In this document: positions 1-8,892 of the stretch, piece by piece
Layout of the letters: each line of letters starts with the position of its first letter
Numbering within the stretch: the stretch's first letter is position 1
Assembly (NCBI RefSeq): GCF_017161565.1
Contig: NZ_CP066796.1
Coordinates: 3,743,396 to 3,807,395, forward strand
Direction: 5' to 3'
Length of the DNA: 64,000 bases
Source: Erwinia amylovora
GTDB lineage: Bacteria; Pseudomonadota; Gammaproteobacteria; Enterobacterales; Enterobacteriaceae
Position numbers and translations under genes: made by a program
The notes under the pieces: model-generated
Database searches by the model: none
What the model saw: only the letters and a program-made list of their open reading frames with translations
Told to the model about the DNA's origin: nothing

Positions 1-123
1 ACCAGATATCAATTGATCAGACAAAATAAATGGAGGTGGTTAAGAACGGGATTTTAACATCAGCATCGTCAAGAAGGTTAAATTATTATTTTTTTCTATT
101 ATCTCACAGGTACAAATAACTAA

Positions 124-456
124 ATGCCAATCAATATCGGTAGTTTTTCCCAGGGTATACAAGCGATTTGCTCACGGACAGTAGAACAACCAAAGAGTAT
201 GGCTCATCTGCTGTCCCGGTTAGTGTCCATGAATAACGATGCAAAGAATCGTTATTGGCGGCAAACAACGCATCGTGAACCTGCCCAATGCTTTGGAAGG
301 AAAAGTGGAAAAGTGGCAGCTGAAAATCTGAAAGCTCAAAAGGCCCCGGACAACCAGGCTATCGGTAGAACCGCTGGGAGATACATAGGTCAATATGTTA
401 ATGGGCTAAGTTTTCATCAGTCTGATGAGGTGCTTCACCTGTTTAAAAAACAGTGA
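124..456 (+). CDS. Small orphan protein, 110 aa
   Basis: I do not recognise this protein. It is 110 residues, polar and basic, with no signal peptide or membrane segment that I can see. It opens with a Ser/Gln-containing segment (MPINIGSFSQ) and ends with two lysines and a glutamine. No strong Shine-Dalgarno precedes the ATG; there is only a weak CAGG-like stretch about 10 bases upstream. A clear hairpin with a T-run lies about 130 bases downstream, which fits a transcribed gene on this strand. It could be a species-specific gene or a chance frame. I saw no GGAACC-type HrpL promoter upstream, so nothing supports calling it a type III effector. Confidence 0.4.
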   Translation: MPINIGSFSQGIQAICSRTVEQPKSMAHLLSRLVSMNNDAKNRYWRQTTHREPAQCFGRKSGKVAAENLKAQKAPDNQAIGRTAGRYIGQYVNGLSFHQSDEVLHLFKKQ

Positions 457-589
457 GTTGTCTCAGGTGCATATCGGCGTTCCGCACAACATGACCTCTT
501 TTCGTGCATGATTTGCCAGCCTGCCTGGTTGGAAAATCATGGCGAGGACAGGCAATAACACCATCGCGTTAGCCGTACTGTTTCAAAGA

Positions 590-617
590 ACGCCTCAATT
601 CACCTTGAGGCGTTTTT
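590..617. terminator. Rho-independent terminator, probably shared
   Basis: A 9-bp perfect stem (ACGCCTCAA / TTGAGGCGT) with a 6-base loop is followed on the + strand by five T. It lies between the convergent 110-aa gene and budB. On the minus strand the stem is followed by a weaker T-rich stretch, so it may serve both genes. Confidence 0.75.
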
Positions 618-664
618 CCCTGTACGCCGTGTCAACATGGTCAGCCCAATTTCACGCGGCAAAG

Positions 665-2344
665 TTAAAGGATCTGACTCAGATGCAGCTGGCCCATCAG
701 CAGATGATTATCGGCATAGTCCACCGGCACCGCCACCACCGCCGGGCCTTGTACGTCCATCGCTTTGCGCAGCGTCGGTTCCAGCTGTTCGGCACTTTTC
801 ACCGCAAAACCGGCAGCACCAAAGGATTCGGCGTAGGCTTTGAAGTCAACGGGGCCGAACTTCACGCCGGACACACGCTGATATTTCTGCTCTTCCTGCA
901 TCGCCACCATGTTGTACTCCTCATCGACCCAGATAATGTGCAACACGTTGGCGCCCAGCCGTACTGCGGTTTCCAACTCCATGCTGGATTGCAGGAATCC
1001 CCCGTCACCGGAAACGGACACCACTTTGCGTGACGGATCCACCAGCCATGCACCGATTGCCCAGGGTAGCGCAACGCCCATGGTTTGCTGGCCGTTAGAA
1101 ATCATCACCTGACGGGCGCGGAAGCTGTAGAGATAACGGGCGATCCAGATATGGAAGCTGCCCATATCCACCGTCAGCGTCACATCGCTGTTAATGATGT
1201 CCTGCATGGCGCGCACAATACGCAGCGGATGCAGGGCAAACTGATTGAGCTGGTGACCGCGCAAGGCCAGCAGTTCACGCTGCTGCTGACGGTCCTGCAG
1301 GATCTCCACCGCCTGCGGGCTGAGCGATAATGGATGATTGATACGTGCGGTCAGTTTTTCCAGCGTGGCGGCGATATCACCCACCAGCTCGGCATCCGGC
1401 TGATAGCAGTTATCGCTGTCGGCTGGCAGCACGTCAATATGCACCAGCGTGGCGGTGCCGCTGTTCCACATTGCCGGTTCATACTCAACCGGGCTGTAGC
1501 CGATGGTGATGATCAGATCGGCCCCGCGCAGCAGGCGGTCACCTGCCTGATTGTTAAACAGCCCGACGCGCCCGGCAAAGCGTGAGAAATGCTCCTGTCG
1601 CACCGCCCCCGCAGCCTGATAAGTGCTGGTAACGGGAATATGGCTGCGCTCCAGCAGGTGATAAAGCGCTTCATTGTTAGCGGGCTGGCTGGCCATCAGT
1701 CCCAGCAGGATCACCGGGTTCTTCGCTTGGGCGATCTGCTGCGCCACCGCCGCTATCGCCACATCCGGCGCGGCGCCAAGCAGCAGCTGTCCGTGGGTGT
1801 TCAACAGATGACCACGCGCCGGTTCGTTAACAATATCCTGCGGCAGGCTGACAAAAGCACCGCCTGGGCGGCCCTGTTCGGCGCTGCGGAAGGCATTCGA
1901 CAGCACTTCGCCAATCGCATCTGCGGAACCCACCTCGACCGCGTACTTGCTCACCGGGCGAAACATCGCCACCGTATCCATACTTTGATGCACCTGCTTG
2001 GCGCTGTCGGCGCGTTTTACTGCTCCTCCCAGCGCCACCAGCGGATCGCCTTCCGTGGTCGCCGTTGCCATGCCGGTGATCAGATTGGAACAGCCCGGCC
2101 CGGATGTGACCAGCGCCACGCCGGCTTTGCCGGTCAGTCTGCCGACTGCCGCCGCCATAAATGCGGCATTGGCTTCATGACGAACGGGAATGGTCTGAAT
2201 TGAAGTATCAAGCAGCGAATCAAATACTTTATCTATTTTCGCACCGGGAATGCCAAATACGTGCTTAACCCCCTGAGCCTCCAGCTGTGCCGCGACCAGA
2301 TCGGCACCGTGTGCCCACTGCTGAACATCAGTTGCGTTTTTCAT
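665..2344 (-). CDS. budB: Catabolic acetolactate synthase (acetoin pathway)
   Basis: This thiamine-diphosphate enzyme condenses two pyruvates to (S)-2-acetolactate, the first step from pyruvate to acetoin. The 559-residue length is typical of AlsS/BudB. Visible marks are the catalytic Glu57 in [10 protein letters not shown], the SGPGCSN segment at 80-86, and the ThDP/Mg motif beginning GDGG at 446 and running to about residue 478. There is no separate FAD-dependent anabolic-type extension and no regulatory small-subunit gene alongside, which favours the catabolic enzyme. The ATG follows AGGAGA with an 8-base gap. It starts 18 bases after budA stops, so both belong to one operon, and no budC (acetoin reductase) follows. 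Confidence 0.95.
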   Translation of the reverse strand: MKNATDVQQWAHGADLVAAQLEAQGVKHVFGIPGAKIDKVFDSLLDTSIQTIPVRHEANAAFMAAAVGRLTGKAGVALVTSGPGCSNLITGMATATTEGDPLVALGGAVKRADSAKQVHQSMDTVAMFRPVSKYAVEVGSADAIGEVLSNAFRSAEQGRPGGAFVSLPQDIVNEPARGHLLNTHGQLLLGAAPDVAIAAVAQQIAQAKNPVILLGLMASQPANNEALYHLLERSHIPVTSTYQAAGAVRQEHFSRFAGRVGLFNNQAGDRLLRGADLIITIGYSPVEYEPAMWNSGTATLVHIDVLPADSDNCYQPDAELVGDIAATLEKLTARINHPLSLSPQAVEILQDRQQQRELLALRGHQLNQFALHPLRIVRAMQDIINSDVTLTVDMGSFHIWIARYLYSFRARQVMISNGQQTMGVALPWAIGAWLVDPSRKVVSVSGDGGFLQSSMELETAVRLGANVLHIIWVDEEYNMVAMQEEQKYQRVSGVKFGPVDFKAYAESFGAAGFAVKSAEQLEPTLRKAMDVQGPAVVAVPVDYADNHLLMGQLHLSQIL

Positions 2345-2362
2345 TTAATGTGTCTCCTGTTT

Positions 2363-3145
2363 TCAGCTTTCAACGGAACGAATGGCAGAGTCCAGGTTTT
2401 CCGGACTGAGATTTGCCCGCAGAAAATCACTGTCACCGGGCAGATCGATCACCAGTTTGCTGATTTCGCCAAAGGTGAGCGTGCCGTGATCAAGCTGATA
2501 GTCGAGTAAATGGCCACCGCCCTGGCGATTGTCGGTAATAAAGTGTTCGTGGTAGCCCGCTACGTTAATGCCTTGCATATACTGCGGGGTGCGAAAACCG
2601 ATCAATACGCCGTTGCGCTGTACGAATTCAAAGGTGGGCTGCTTACCGAGCACTTCCGGCATCGATTTATACGGGCGATGCTGGCAGGGCACGGTGCGGG
2701 TTTGCGCATGGCTGAAAAGGCCGTCAATGCGCAACGCGCAGAACTGGTTATCAGAACTGACCTGCCGGTCAACGATGTGATGGACTTCAGCGCGGGTTAC
2801 CGGGCCGTTAAAGCGGTGCTGATATTGCGGGTGGAAAAAGGTCATTACTGCAAACGGCGTTTTCTGCTCCGATCCGGCTGCACGCGCACTGCCATCCGAG
2901 CGCAGCTGGTAGACTTCGCTGTCGAAAGCGATCAGTTCGCCATCCAGCTGGTTAAAGGTGCCGAGGCCGAAATCCCCTTTTTTCAACAGATCGGCCACGG
3001 TGGTGGTGCCGTCGTACACGCCGCTGAGTAACGCACTCATCAAAGATGTCTGATAGATTACGCTTTCTGGTCTTTCCTTATGCATCTCTTTGACGGTTTT
3101 TGTTAACTCTTCCATGCATGAACAATCAGTTACAGAATGTGTCAT
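2363..3145 (-). CDS. budA: Alpha-acetolactate decarboxylase
   Basis: This enzyme converts 2-acetolactate to (R)-acetoin, diverting pyruvate to a neutral product. The 260-residue length fits the family. The zinc ligands are visible as His199 and His201 in GYHEHFITD and His212 in GGGHLLDY; Glu70 in the DGEL segment corresponds to the conserved active-site acid. The ATG is preceded by a strong GGGGAGAGG ribosome site. It is the first gene of a budA-budB operon read away from the divergent regulator. The first about 25 residues are polar and variable, so translation could also begin slightly downstream, but the ribosome site supports this start. Confidence 0.95.
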   Translation of the reverse strand: MTHSVTDCSCMEELTKTVKEMHKERPESVIYQTSLMSALLSGVYDGTTTVADLLKKGDFGLGTFNQLDGELIAFDSEVYQLRSDGSARAAGSEQKTPFAVMTFFHPQYQHRFNGPVTRAEVHHIVDRQVSSDNQFCALRIDGLFSHAQTRTVPCQHRPYKSMPEVLGKQPTFEFVQRNGVLIGFRTPQYMQGINVAGYHEHFITDNRQGGGHLLDYQLDHGTLTFGEISKLVIDLPGDSDFLRANLSPENLDSAIRSVES

Positions 3146-3249
3146 TGCACCTCTCCCCGCTAAACTGTTAAGAAGTATTAAGACAATATTGACGCCAATA
3201 AGAAAAAGATTCCAATATACCTTTCACCTCTCTTTGAGACGTTTTTGAT
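3146..3249. promoter_or_regulatory. Divergent bud promoter region
   Basis: This 104-base gap separates the divergent budA and budR starts. It is AT-rich, and LysR-type regulators of this arrangement usually bind such a gap to control both directions. I see no unambiguous T-N11-A palindrome, so the operator position is left open. Confidence 0.55.
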
Positions 3250-4131
3250 ATGGAACTACGCTATCTCCGTTATTTTGTTGCGGTTGCCGAAACGCGCCAT
3301 TTTACGCGGGCAGCAGAAATGCTCGGCATTTCCCAGCCGCCTCTAAGCCAGCAAATCAAGAAGCTGGAGGAAGAGATAGGTACACCGCTGTTGAAAAGGT
3401 TGACCCGCGGCGTTGAACTGACCGATGCGGGTGAAGCCTTTTATCAGGACGCGCGCCAAATCCTGGAACTGACCGGCCATGCGCTGGAAAAAGCCAAGGG
3501 GATTGCGCGCGGTATCAGTGGGCAACTGTCGATTGGTTTCGCCAGCTCGATTGCCTTCCATCCGCAGATATTCCGGCTGTTACACCGCTTTCAGCACCGT
3601 TTCCCGGCGATAAAGCTGCTGCCGCGTGAAGAGAATATGGCAGCACTGATGCATGATTTACAGGAAGGGTTACTGGATGCGGCCTTTGTGCGCCTGCCCT
3701 GTGAGAGCAGCAAAGCCTTTAATCTGAAGGTGATCGCCAGTGAGAAAATGGCGCTGGTTTTACCTGCTGATCACCGGTTATGCGCTACGCCCTGTCTGTC
3801 GCTGGCACAGTTGCAAGACGACCCGCTCATTATGTTTCCTCGCAAGGTCGCCCCCAGCCTGTACGAAGTGATTATCAGCGCCTGCCTGCGTGCCGGATTT
3901 CAGCCAGAACGCTTTCAGCAGTCTCCGCAGATATCATCCGCCATCAGTATGGTCGCAGCCGGATTTGGTATCAGCATTGTCCCGGATTCTTTGCGAAGCA
4001 TCAAACTGCCCGGCGTCAGCTTCCATCAGATTGAGGATGCCGCGCTGGGCAGTGATATCGCTCTTGCATGGCGGCGCTGGGATCGCTCTCCCGCCGTTCA
4101 TCACCTGGTGACAAATCTGACAGAAGCATGA
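3250..4131 (+). CDS. budR: LysR-type regulator of acetoin genes
   Basis: A 293-residue LysR family activator. The N-terminal winged helix-turn-helix covers about residues 1-60, with the typical recognition stretch ISQPPLSQQIKKLE near 27-40. The rest is the periplasmic-binding-protein-like effector domain (about 90-290). Its divergent position beside budA-budB, as in Klebsiella-type bud loci, makes it the likely activator of acetoin synthesis, responding in that system to acetate. The assignment as BudR rests on this context and on general LysR resemblance; the ligand cannot be read from the sequence. Confidence 0.85.
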   Translation: MELRYLRYFVAVAETRHFTRAAEMLGISQPPLSQQIKKLEEEIGTPLLKRLTRGVELTDAGEAFYQDARQILELTGHALEKAKGIARGISGQLSIGFASSIAFHPQIFRLLHRFQHRFPAIKLLPREENMAALMHDLQEGLLDAAFVRLPCESSKAFNLKVIASEKMALVLPADHRLCATPCLSLAQLQDDPLIMFPRKVAPSLYEVIISACLRAGFQPERFQQSPQISSAISMVAAGFGISIVPDSLRSIKLPGVSFHQIEDAALGSDIALAWRRWDRSPAVHHLVTNLTEA

Positions 4132-4137
4132 CCCGGC

Positions 4138-4539
4138 TTAGCCGCCAATTTTACGCACCTGCTTCACGTCCAGTTCCAGTGAGTTGAGGTCTTTGTCCAG
4201 CTTACCAAACAGCTCGACCTGGTCCTTCGGACCGATGGTCTGCCCGTCCCAGCGTTTATGGTCGATCTCTGCGGTGATGCTGCCGGTGGCATCGCGGAAC
4301 AGATAATTCTCATCCCCGACACGTTTTTCAATATGGCCACGCAGGGTGACCCAGGCGTCATCATTCATCTCTTGCGCCTGTTTTACCGTCGCTACGGTGC
4401 CATTCGGGCCGCTGAAGCCACCTTTCTGAACTGACGCTGCTGGCGCATCAGGATCAACAAAGCCGCCGCTCTGAGCAGCCAGTAACGGAGTCGAGATCAG
4501 GGCGGTGAGCACCAGCAACGCGGCTGTTTTCTTCATCAT
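4138..4539 (-). CDS. ygiW: YgiW/YdeI-type periplasmic OB-fold protein
   Basis: A 133-residue exported protein of the bacterial OB-fold (BOF) family. Residues 1-21 form a Sec signal peptide (MMKKTAALLVLTALISTPLLA). Mature features include repeated GGF segments (QSGGFVDP, QKGGFSGP) and the OB-fold core DDAWVTLRGHIEKRVGDENY through VELFGKL. Family members such as YgiW and YdeI are periplasmic stress-tolerance proteins in enterics. The start is a double ATG behind AAGGAAAAA. It is convergent with budR, with only 6 bases between the stops, and seems to be a single-gene unit. Its exact role here is not shown. Confidence 0.85.
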   Translation of the reverse strand: MMKKTAALLVLTALISTPLLAAQSGGFVDPDAPAASVQKGGFSGPNGTVATVKQAQEMNDDAWVTLRGHIEKRVGDENYLFRDATGSITAEIDHKRWDGQTIGPKDQVELFGKLDKDLNSLELDVKQVRKIGG

Positions 4540-4812
4540 TTCGTTTTTCCTTGTGGGATAAGGGCAGCCAATCCTGCCGGGGAAGGCGGTTGCTGACTAT
4601 TATAGCAACTTTTCAGCAACTTACTTAGCGGTTGGGATGATGAGGTCTGACGGAAAAGTCTGATTTATACCGTCCGATTCAGCACCTGCTGGCAACGCCA
4701 CCTAAATGAACGTTTCCTGATACGCTTAAATCCATCCCGGTGCAATAATGGCGATATTATAGTCTGCGTAAGCGCATTATTTTTGTGATAATTGACCATA
4801 TGAGACGCCAAT
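4540..4812. promoter_or_regulatory. Divergent gap between the ygiW-type gene and gene A
   Basis: This AT-rich gap should hold the promoters of both flanking genes. At 4748-4765 it contains a GGCGATATTAT stretch that recurs almost exactly upstream of gene C (17518-17530) and loosely upstream of gene B (10868-10881), each 50-62 bases before the start codon. It includes a TATTAT -10-like hexamer. No HrpL box (GGAACC-N16-CCAC) is present. Confidence 0.5.
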
Positions 4813-7800
4813 ATGCCCAAGATCCCCGTAGAAAACACTACCACCACATCCAGCCCTTTTTTACCCGCACCCCGCGTCTGCTACCCTTTTTCCTGTGCCC
4901 ATAAAGCAACATATCCACTCACCGATCGTGTTGTATCAGTCGAAAAAAGCGAAGAGCCGTTGTCAGATCAAAGCAGCAGAAGCTCTGGCAAAACATCCGT
5001 CAATCGCTTGTTAACCGCACTGAAAGGGGGGTTGACAGGGAACGGTGACCATCCCGCCGCAGAAGATACAGAACAGGCAGAGGTACTGTCTGAAGGCAAG
5101 GCGCTTTATCTGGAGGCGGAAGCCCTGCGCATTAATCAGAACAGAAAGGAGATGCCGCAGCTGCTGCCTGTCTCGCTTAAGGGTAAAACCGGCCTCGCTA
5201 TGGGGGCTGCGATATTACTGGGCGATGCAGGACTCAATGTACGACGATTTAACCCATATGGGCAGCCAGATACGCGACCTCTGGATAGCACAAACGCAGG
5301 TTCGGTATCATCAACTGTGGCACATTTGACCGCACCAATAACTTCGTTCCAGAATCTTACCCAGTCTGGCAACGATGCTGAAAAGGTTCGGAAACATGCC
5401 AGGCGTCATCAGCCAAAGTCGCGGCCGTTTACCACGGTACTGCCAGACACGGAAATTATCCAAAAGGTACCGTTGGATTTTTTGTGTGCTAAAGAGAGGG
5501 AAACACTGAGCTTTTCAGACGTACTGCGTAATATTGCGGAAACGCTAAATAGCCCGTTAAAAAAATTGGCAGAGGAGTCACATATTGTCCACACGTATAA
5601 TAGCTTAAAGAAAGGGTGCCCTAAAGAATCGGACAAGATATATCTGGCCGACATCATGCATTATATTGATGTTGTTGCTAATAAGGTGATGAGCTTATTC
5701 CCCGAATTTGTGCCAATCATGGTGCTGCAAAATATTATCCCACCCGTTTTGAAATCTATTGCAGATCGCGCAGATGGCAAAAAAATGAACGCTGATTTGA
5801 TCATGGAGATGAACAATCAACTGTTAACGTTACCTATGTTGTTTGCCTCCTCACTTGACCTTCATGGCAGAAACATGCTCTCAGAAAGGAAAAAAGAAAG
5901 GATAGCCGACATAATCCCCGAAAAAATTGAGGTAAAAAAAGGGGATATTTATGTCAGCATCAGCGGGGGGGAATTTAAACTGATGAGAGACGAAAAAGGG
6001 GTCTGCATTTATGACATTGACCAAAAATCACTACAGCTCAGGAAGAAACACATCCATTACTTACGTAGCAACAAAAGATGGATAGTGGGTAGAAACTCGA
6101 AAATCATGCAGCCCGAAACGGGAGACATCGAAACATCTCTGGTAAGAGGCCAGAGACTGATCAACTTCGCGAGAAATGAGTCGAAGAGAACAGACAGCAG
6201 GCATTCATCCGTTAAATTTGTTACTGAGATCCTGGCCAAAGCGGGATTAATAAAGAGAGGGAAATTGGGTTCACTGCAAAGCAGCCTGGCTCATTCAGCA
6301 TATAATTATAATTATATAAAAGATCCGATTCACATCACTAATGAGAATCAATTATTAAGAATCAAGCAAGGGCAGGTGGTCATTTTTACAGACACCAAAA
6401 ATAACGCCATTAATGTTCAACATATTATGCTGGCGACAGGAAATGGTATTTTTGCAGGCATCAATAATGAGCGAATTTCTAGCGAGTTTGGTTCCAGAAG
6501 CACCATTATTACCGCCGAGCAGCTGGGTGGGTTTAAAAATAAGCTGCTTAAGAGTAGCGAAGGTAAAGAATTTAATGTATATGCCGGCTTTCTGAAAGAG
6601 GCGCAAACGGCATTTTCGACAAACTATAAACAAGCAGTGCTGGAACTTGAAGAGAAGATCGTTAAAGCAGATAGCGCGCATGCGATTGCTTCTGTTCTAT
6701 TAAAGACTGGTGATGTGTCGCCAGAATTTTTGTCCGTTCTGCGTGGCTCCGCGGGAAACAAAAACCAATTAAGTAAGTTCATTAAAGGTGGGAAGGGATG
6801 GTTGAGCATTGAGGAAATCGCTGAAAAAATCCTCCCCGGTGAGATGATCTATCTGACGAATCGCCCCGGTAGCAATTATGATAAGGGAACCTTTGCATTA
6901 CGCCTGAGCGATGACGAATTTTTTATCCCTAAACTTTTCGAGCCAGCATTAGAATCCAGTGGTACCAGCACAATATACAAACTACATGCACTAAAAGAGA
7001 ACATTATTGGGAGGAATCTTCGTGCAAAAGCCGTTGAATTCAATTTAGCGGGTACCCGTACCGAGGCGTTACTGGGTAAGGACGCCAGATTTTATGCCAT
7101 TGATAATGTTTTACACATCCGGGCGCATGGCTTGCCAATGACGGTCAATTATATGTCTCCTTTTGAGATTGTCAGCATAATAAAAGGGCTGTCAAAGATC
7201 AAAGCAATAGACCTTAATAAAATAGGCACCATCGTACTCGAGTCATGTTTCGGAGCCACCGGGTTTCCTTCCACCGGAAAATTCATTTCAGCCGCAATGA
7301 ATAAAAGGGTGATCGCTTATCGGGGTAAGTATCGCACGGGTGATGGCTCAGAGGCAGGCAATAGAGTTATTTATAATCCAACACCGTTAAATGACCTTGA
7401 GAATATCGTCGCAGATGCCACAGAAAGAAACATAGACTTTATACGTAAATTAAGAGGAGTCTTCACCTACTTTGAAAATACAGAGAGGGAACCTTTCCCT
7501 TCTACATCCCTAAGGTCAAAACGTGATGATTCCTATTTTAGTTTATTATTAATGGATATTGGCAGATTAGTCTTGGGTAAAAAAGATATAAAAACGTTTA
7601 TCAATGATAACGCGGAGTTCTTTTACAGCGCTCAGGGAGAAATGAAGTGGTTGCATAAAAAAGTACTCCTACACGTGCCCAGGAACAGTTATGAATTCTT
7701 TGAGCAATGCATGGAAGTGATTTTTTCAAGCCCTGAAGCGACCAAGTACCTGGATTACTATATCAGCATGACGCCCTTAGATAACTTTGATGAGGATATT

Positions 7801-8892
7801 TCCCTACTGCAAAAAAAAACCGAGCTGAAAGATAAACAGGAAGTGGCGAGGATTATTGTAAATAGCATTACTGCAGAGCTGAGCGATCTTGCAAACTCGA
7901 TGGGAATTACCAACGTCAACAAATACATCGATGCAAAAAAATGGAATGACTCTGGATTTCCCGGCGAAGTTTATTGGGACGATAAGAAAAAAAGATTTTT
8001 TGTATTGTTGCAAGAGGGGATCCCCGCAAATCATCATTGGAATTATCCAGATGATGCTTTAGATAATGATCACTGGCTTTACGCTGGCCGTCATCCGGGA
8101 ACGATGGAACAACCTAAAGACTGGTATGAGTATGGAAAGGCGGGCTGCATCTATTATGATGAAGACTACGGATACCTGATGTTGAAAACAGACGGCAGAC
8201 CTTCGGACTACCTGTGGTATTTCCCGAAAAACGGCGAGTCCGGCATCCATTGGCGTTTTATCACATCGAAAGCAGGAACATTCAGGAGCCCGCTGGCCTG
8301 GAGTGAAGAGGGTATATCAGGCAACGTCTACTATTCTGGCGAAAACGAGGCTTTTTATCTCATAAAAAAAACGGGGAATCCATCGGACCATGACTGGTAC
8401 TTTCCTCCCATCTACTCAGACAACGAAAACTGGAGCTACGCGGGAAAAAATCAGGGAAACCTGGACTCACCAAAAAAATGGCATGAATACGGGCAAGTCG
8501 GCTCAATATATTATGAAGGAGAATATGGTTATATGATGCTCAAAACCGATGGCAGACCATCAGACAATAGCTGGTATTTCCCTTCACACGGCCAGTCAAA
8601 TATGCGATGGCAATCTATAGGTTTTGAAATAGGCTCGTTTGAATCACCTAAGCTCCCGGATAACGAAGGTGTGTCCGGTGAAATTTATTATTCTGTAGAA
8701 GATAAGACCTATTATGTTTTGAGAAAAGATGGCAAACCTTCAAGCCACGGTTGGCATTTTCCTTCTGGCGACATGGATGATGGAAACTGGATCTATGCAG
8801 GAAAAAAAGAGGTACATTCAATTCGCCTAAAAGATGGCACGATTATGGAAATGCTGGCTCCTTGTATTACGAAGAGGGATATGGCTATCTGA
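4813..8892 (+). CDS. Gene A, zero-frame part: giant repeat protein with clan CD-like core
   Basis: First of three tandem paralogues; I know no characterised homologue. In zero frame it gives 1359 residues, but the last 27 are off-pattern because of a -1 shift at the A7 run 8802-8808; reading through gives about 1981 residues ending at 10757. Order of parts: Ser/Thr/Pro-rich N terminus (1-90), hydrophobic stretch GLAMGAAILL near 132, helical region with FSDVLRNIAETLNSP near 235, a GGEFKLMRDEKG segment, an NlpC/P60-like stretch (VKFVTEILAKAGL, later QHIMLATGNG), then RAHG with His772 and ESCFGATG with Cys812. Trp/Tyr-rich units begin at about residue 1030. No Sec signal peptide. The ATG has only a weak GAGA ribosome site. 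The DNA is visibly AT-richer than its neighbours. Confidence 0.8.
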   Translation: MPKIPVENTTTTSSPFLPAPRVCYPFSCAHKATYPLTDRVVSVEKSEEPLSDQSSRSSGKTSVNRLLTALKGGLTGNGDHPAAEDTEQAEVLSEGKALYLEAEALRINQNRKEMPQLLPVSLKGKTGLAMGAAILLGDAGLNVRRFNPYGQPDTRPLDSTNAGSVSSTVAHLTAPITSFQNLTQSGNDAEKVRKHARRHQPKSRPFTTVLPDTEIIQKVPLDFLCAKERETLSFSDVLRNIAETLNSPLKKLAEESHIVHTYNSLKKGCPKESDKIYLADIMHYIDVVANKVMSLFPEFVPIMVLQNIIPPVLKSIADRADGKKMNADLIMEMNNQLLTLPMLFASSLDLHGRNMLSERKKERIADIIPEKIEVKKGDIYVSISGGEFKLMRDEKGVCIYDIDQKSLQLRKKHIHYLRSNKRWIVGRNSKIMQPETGDIETSLVRGQRLINFARNESKRTDSRHSSVKFVTEILAKAGLIKRGKLGSLQSSLAHSAYNYNYIKDPIHITNENQLLRIKQGQVVIFTDTKNNAINVQHIMLATGNGIFAGINNERISSEFGSRSTIITAEQLGGFKNKLLKSSEGKEFNVYAGFLKEAQTAFSTNYKQAVLELEEKIVKADSAHAIASVLLKTGDVSPEFLSVLRGSAGNKNQLSKFIKGGKGWLSIEEIAEKILPGEMIYLTNRPGSNYDKGTFALRLSDDEFFIPKLFEPALESSGTSTIYKLHALKENIIGRNLRAKAVEFNLAGTRTEALLGKDARFYAIDNVLHIRAHGLPMTVNYMSPFEIVSIIKGLSKIKAIDLNKIGTIVLESCFGATGFPSTGKFISAAMNKRVIAYRGKYRTGDGSEAGNRVIYNPTPLNDLENIVADATERNIDFIRKLRGVFTYFENTEREPFPSTSLRSKRDDSYFSLLLMDIGRLVLGKKDIKTFINDNAEFFYSAQGEMKWLHKKVLLHVPRNSYEFFEQCMEVIFSSPEATKYLDYYISMTPLDNFDEDISLLQKKTELKDKQEVARIIVNSITAELSDLANSMGITNVNKYIDAKKWNDSGFPGEVYWDDKKKRFFVLLQEGIPANHHWNYPDDALDNDHWLYAGRHPGTMEQPKDWYEYGKAGCIYYDEDYGYLMLKTDGRPSDYLWYFPKNGESGIHWRFITSKAGTFRSPLAWSEEGISGNVYYSGENEAFYLIKKTGNPSDHDWYFPPIYSDNENWSYAGKNQGNLDSPKKWHEYGQVGSIYYEGEYGYMMLKTDGRPSDNSWYFPSHGQSNMRWQSIGFEIGSFESPKLPDNEGVSGEIYYSVEDKTYYVLRKDGKPSSHGWHFPSGDMDDGNWIYAGKKEVHSIRLKDGTIMEMLAPCITKRDMAI

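Noticed and set aside
539..1033. Open frames on the + strand across budB (539-1033, 1085-2203)
   Set aside because: They are antisense to a strongly conserved gene and show no family pattern or ribosome site.
4540..4812. CCACCTA stretch as the -10 half of an HrpL box
   Set aside because: No GGAACC half at the 15-17 base distance upstream.
8862..8864. TTG as an independent start for the gene A repeat segment
   Set aside because: It lies within a repeat unit, no ribosome site precedes it, and the repeat register continues upstream across the A7 run.
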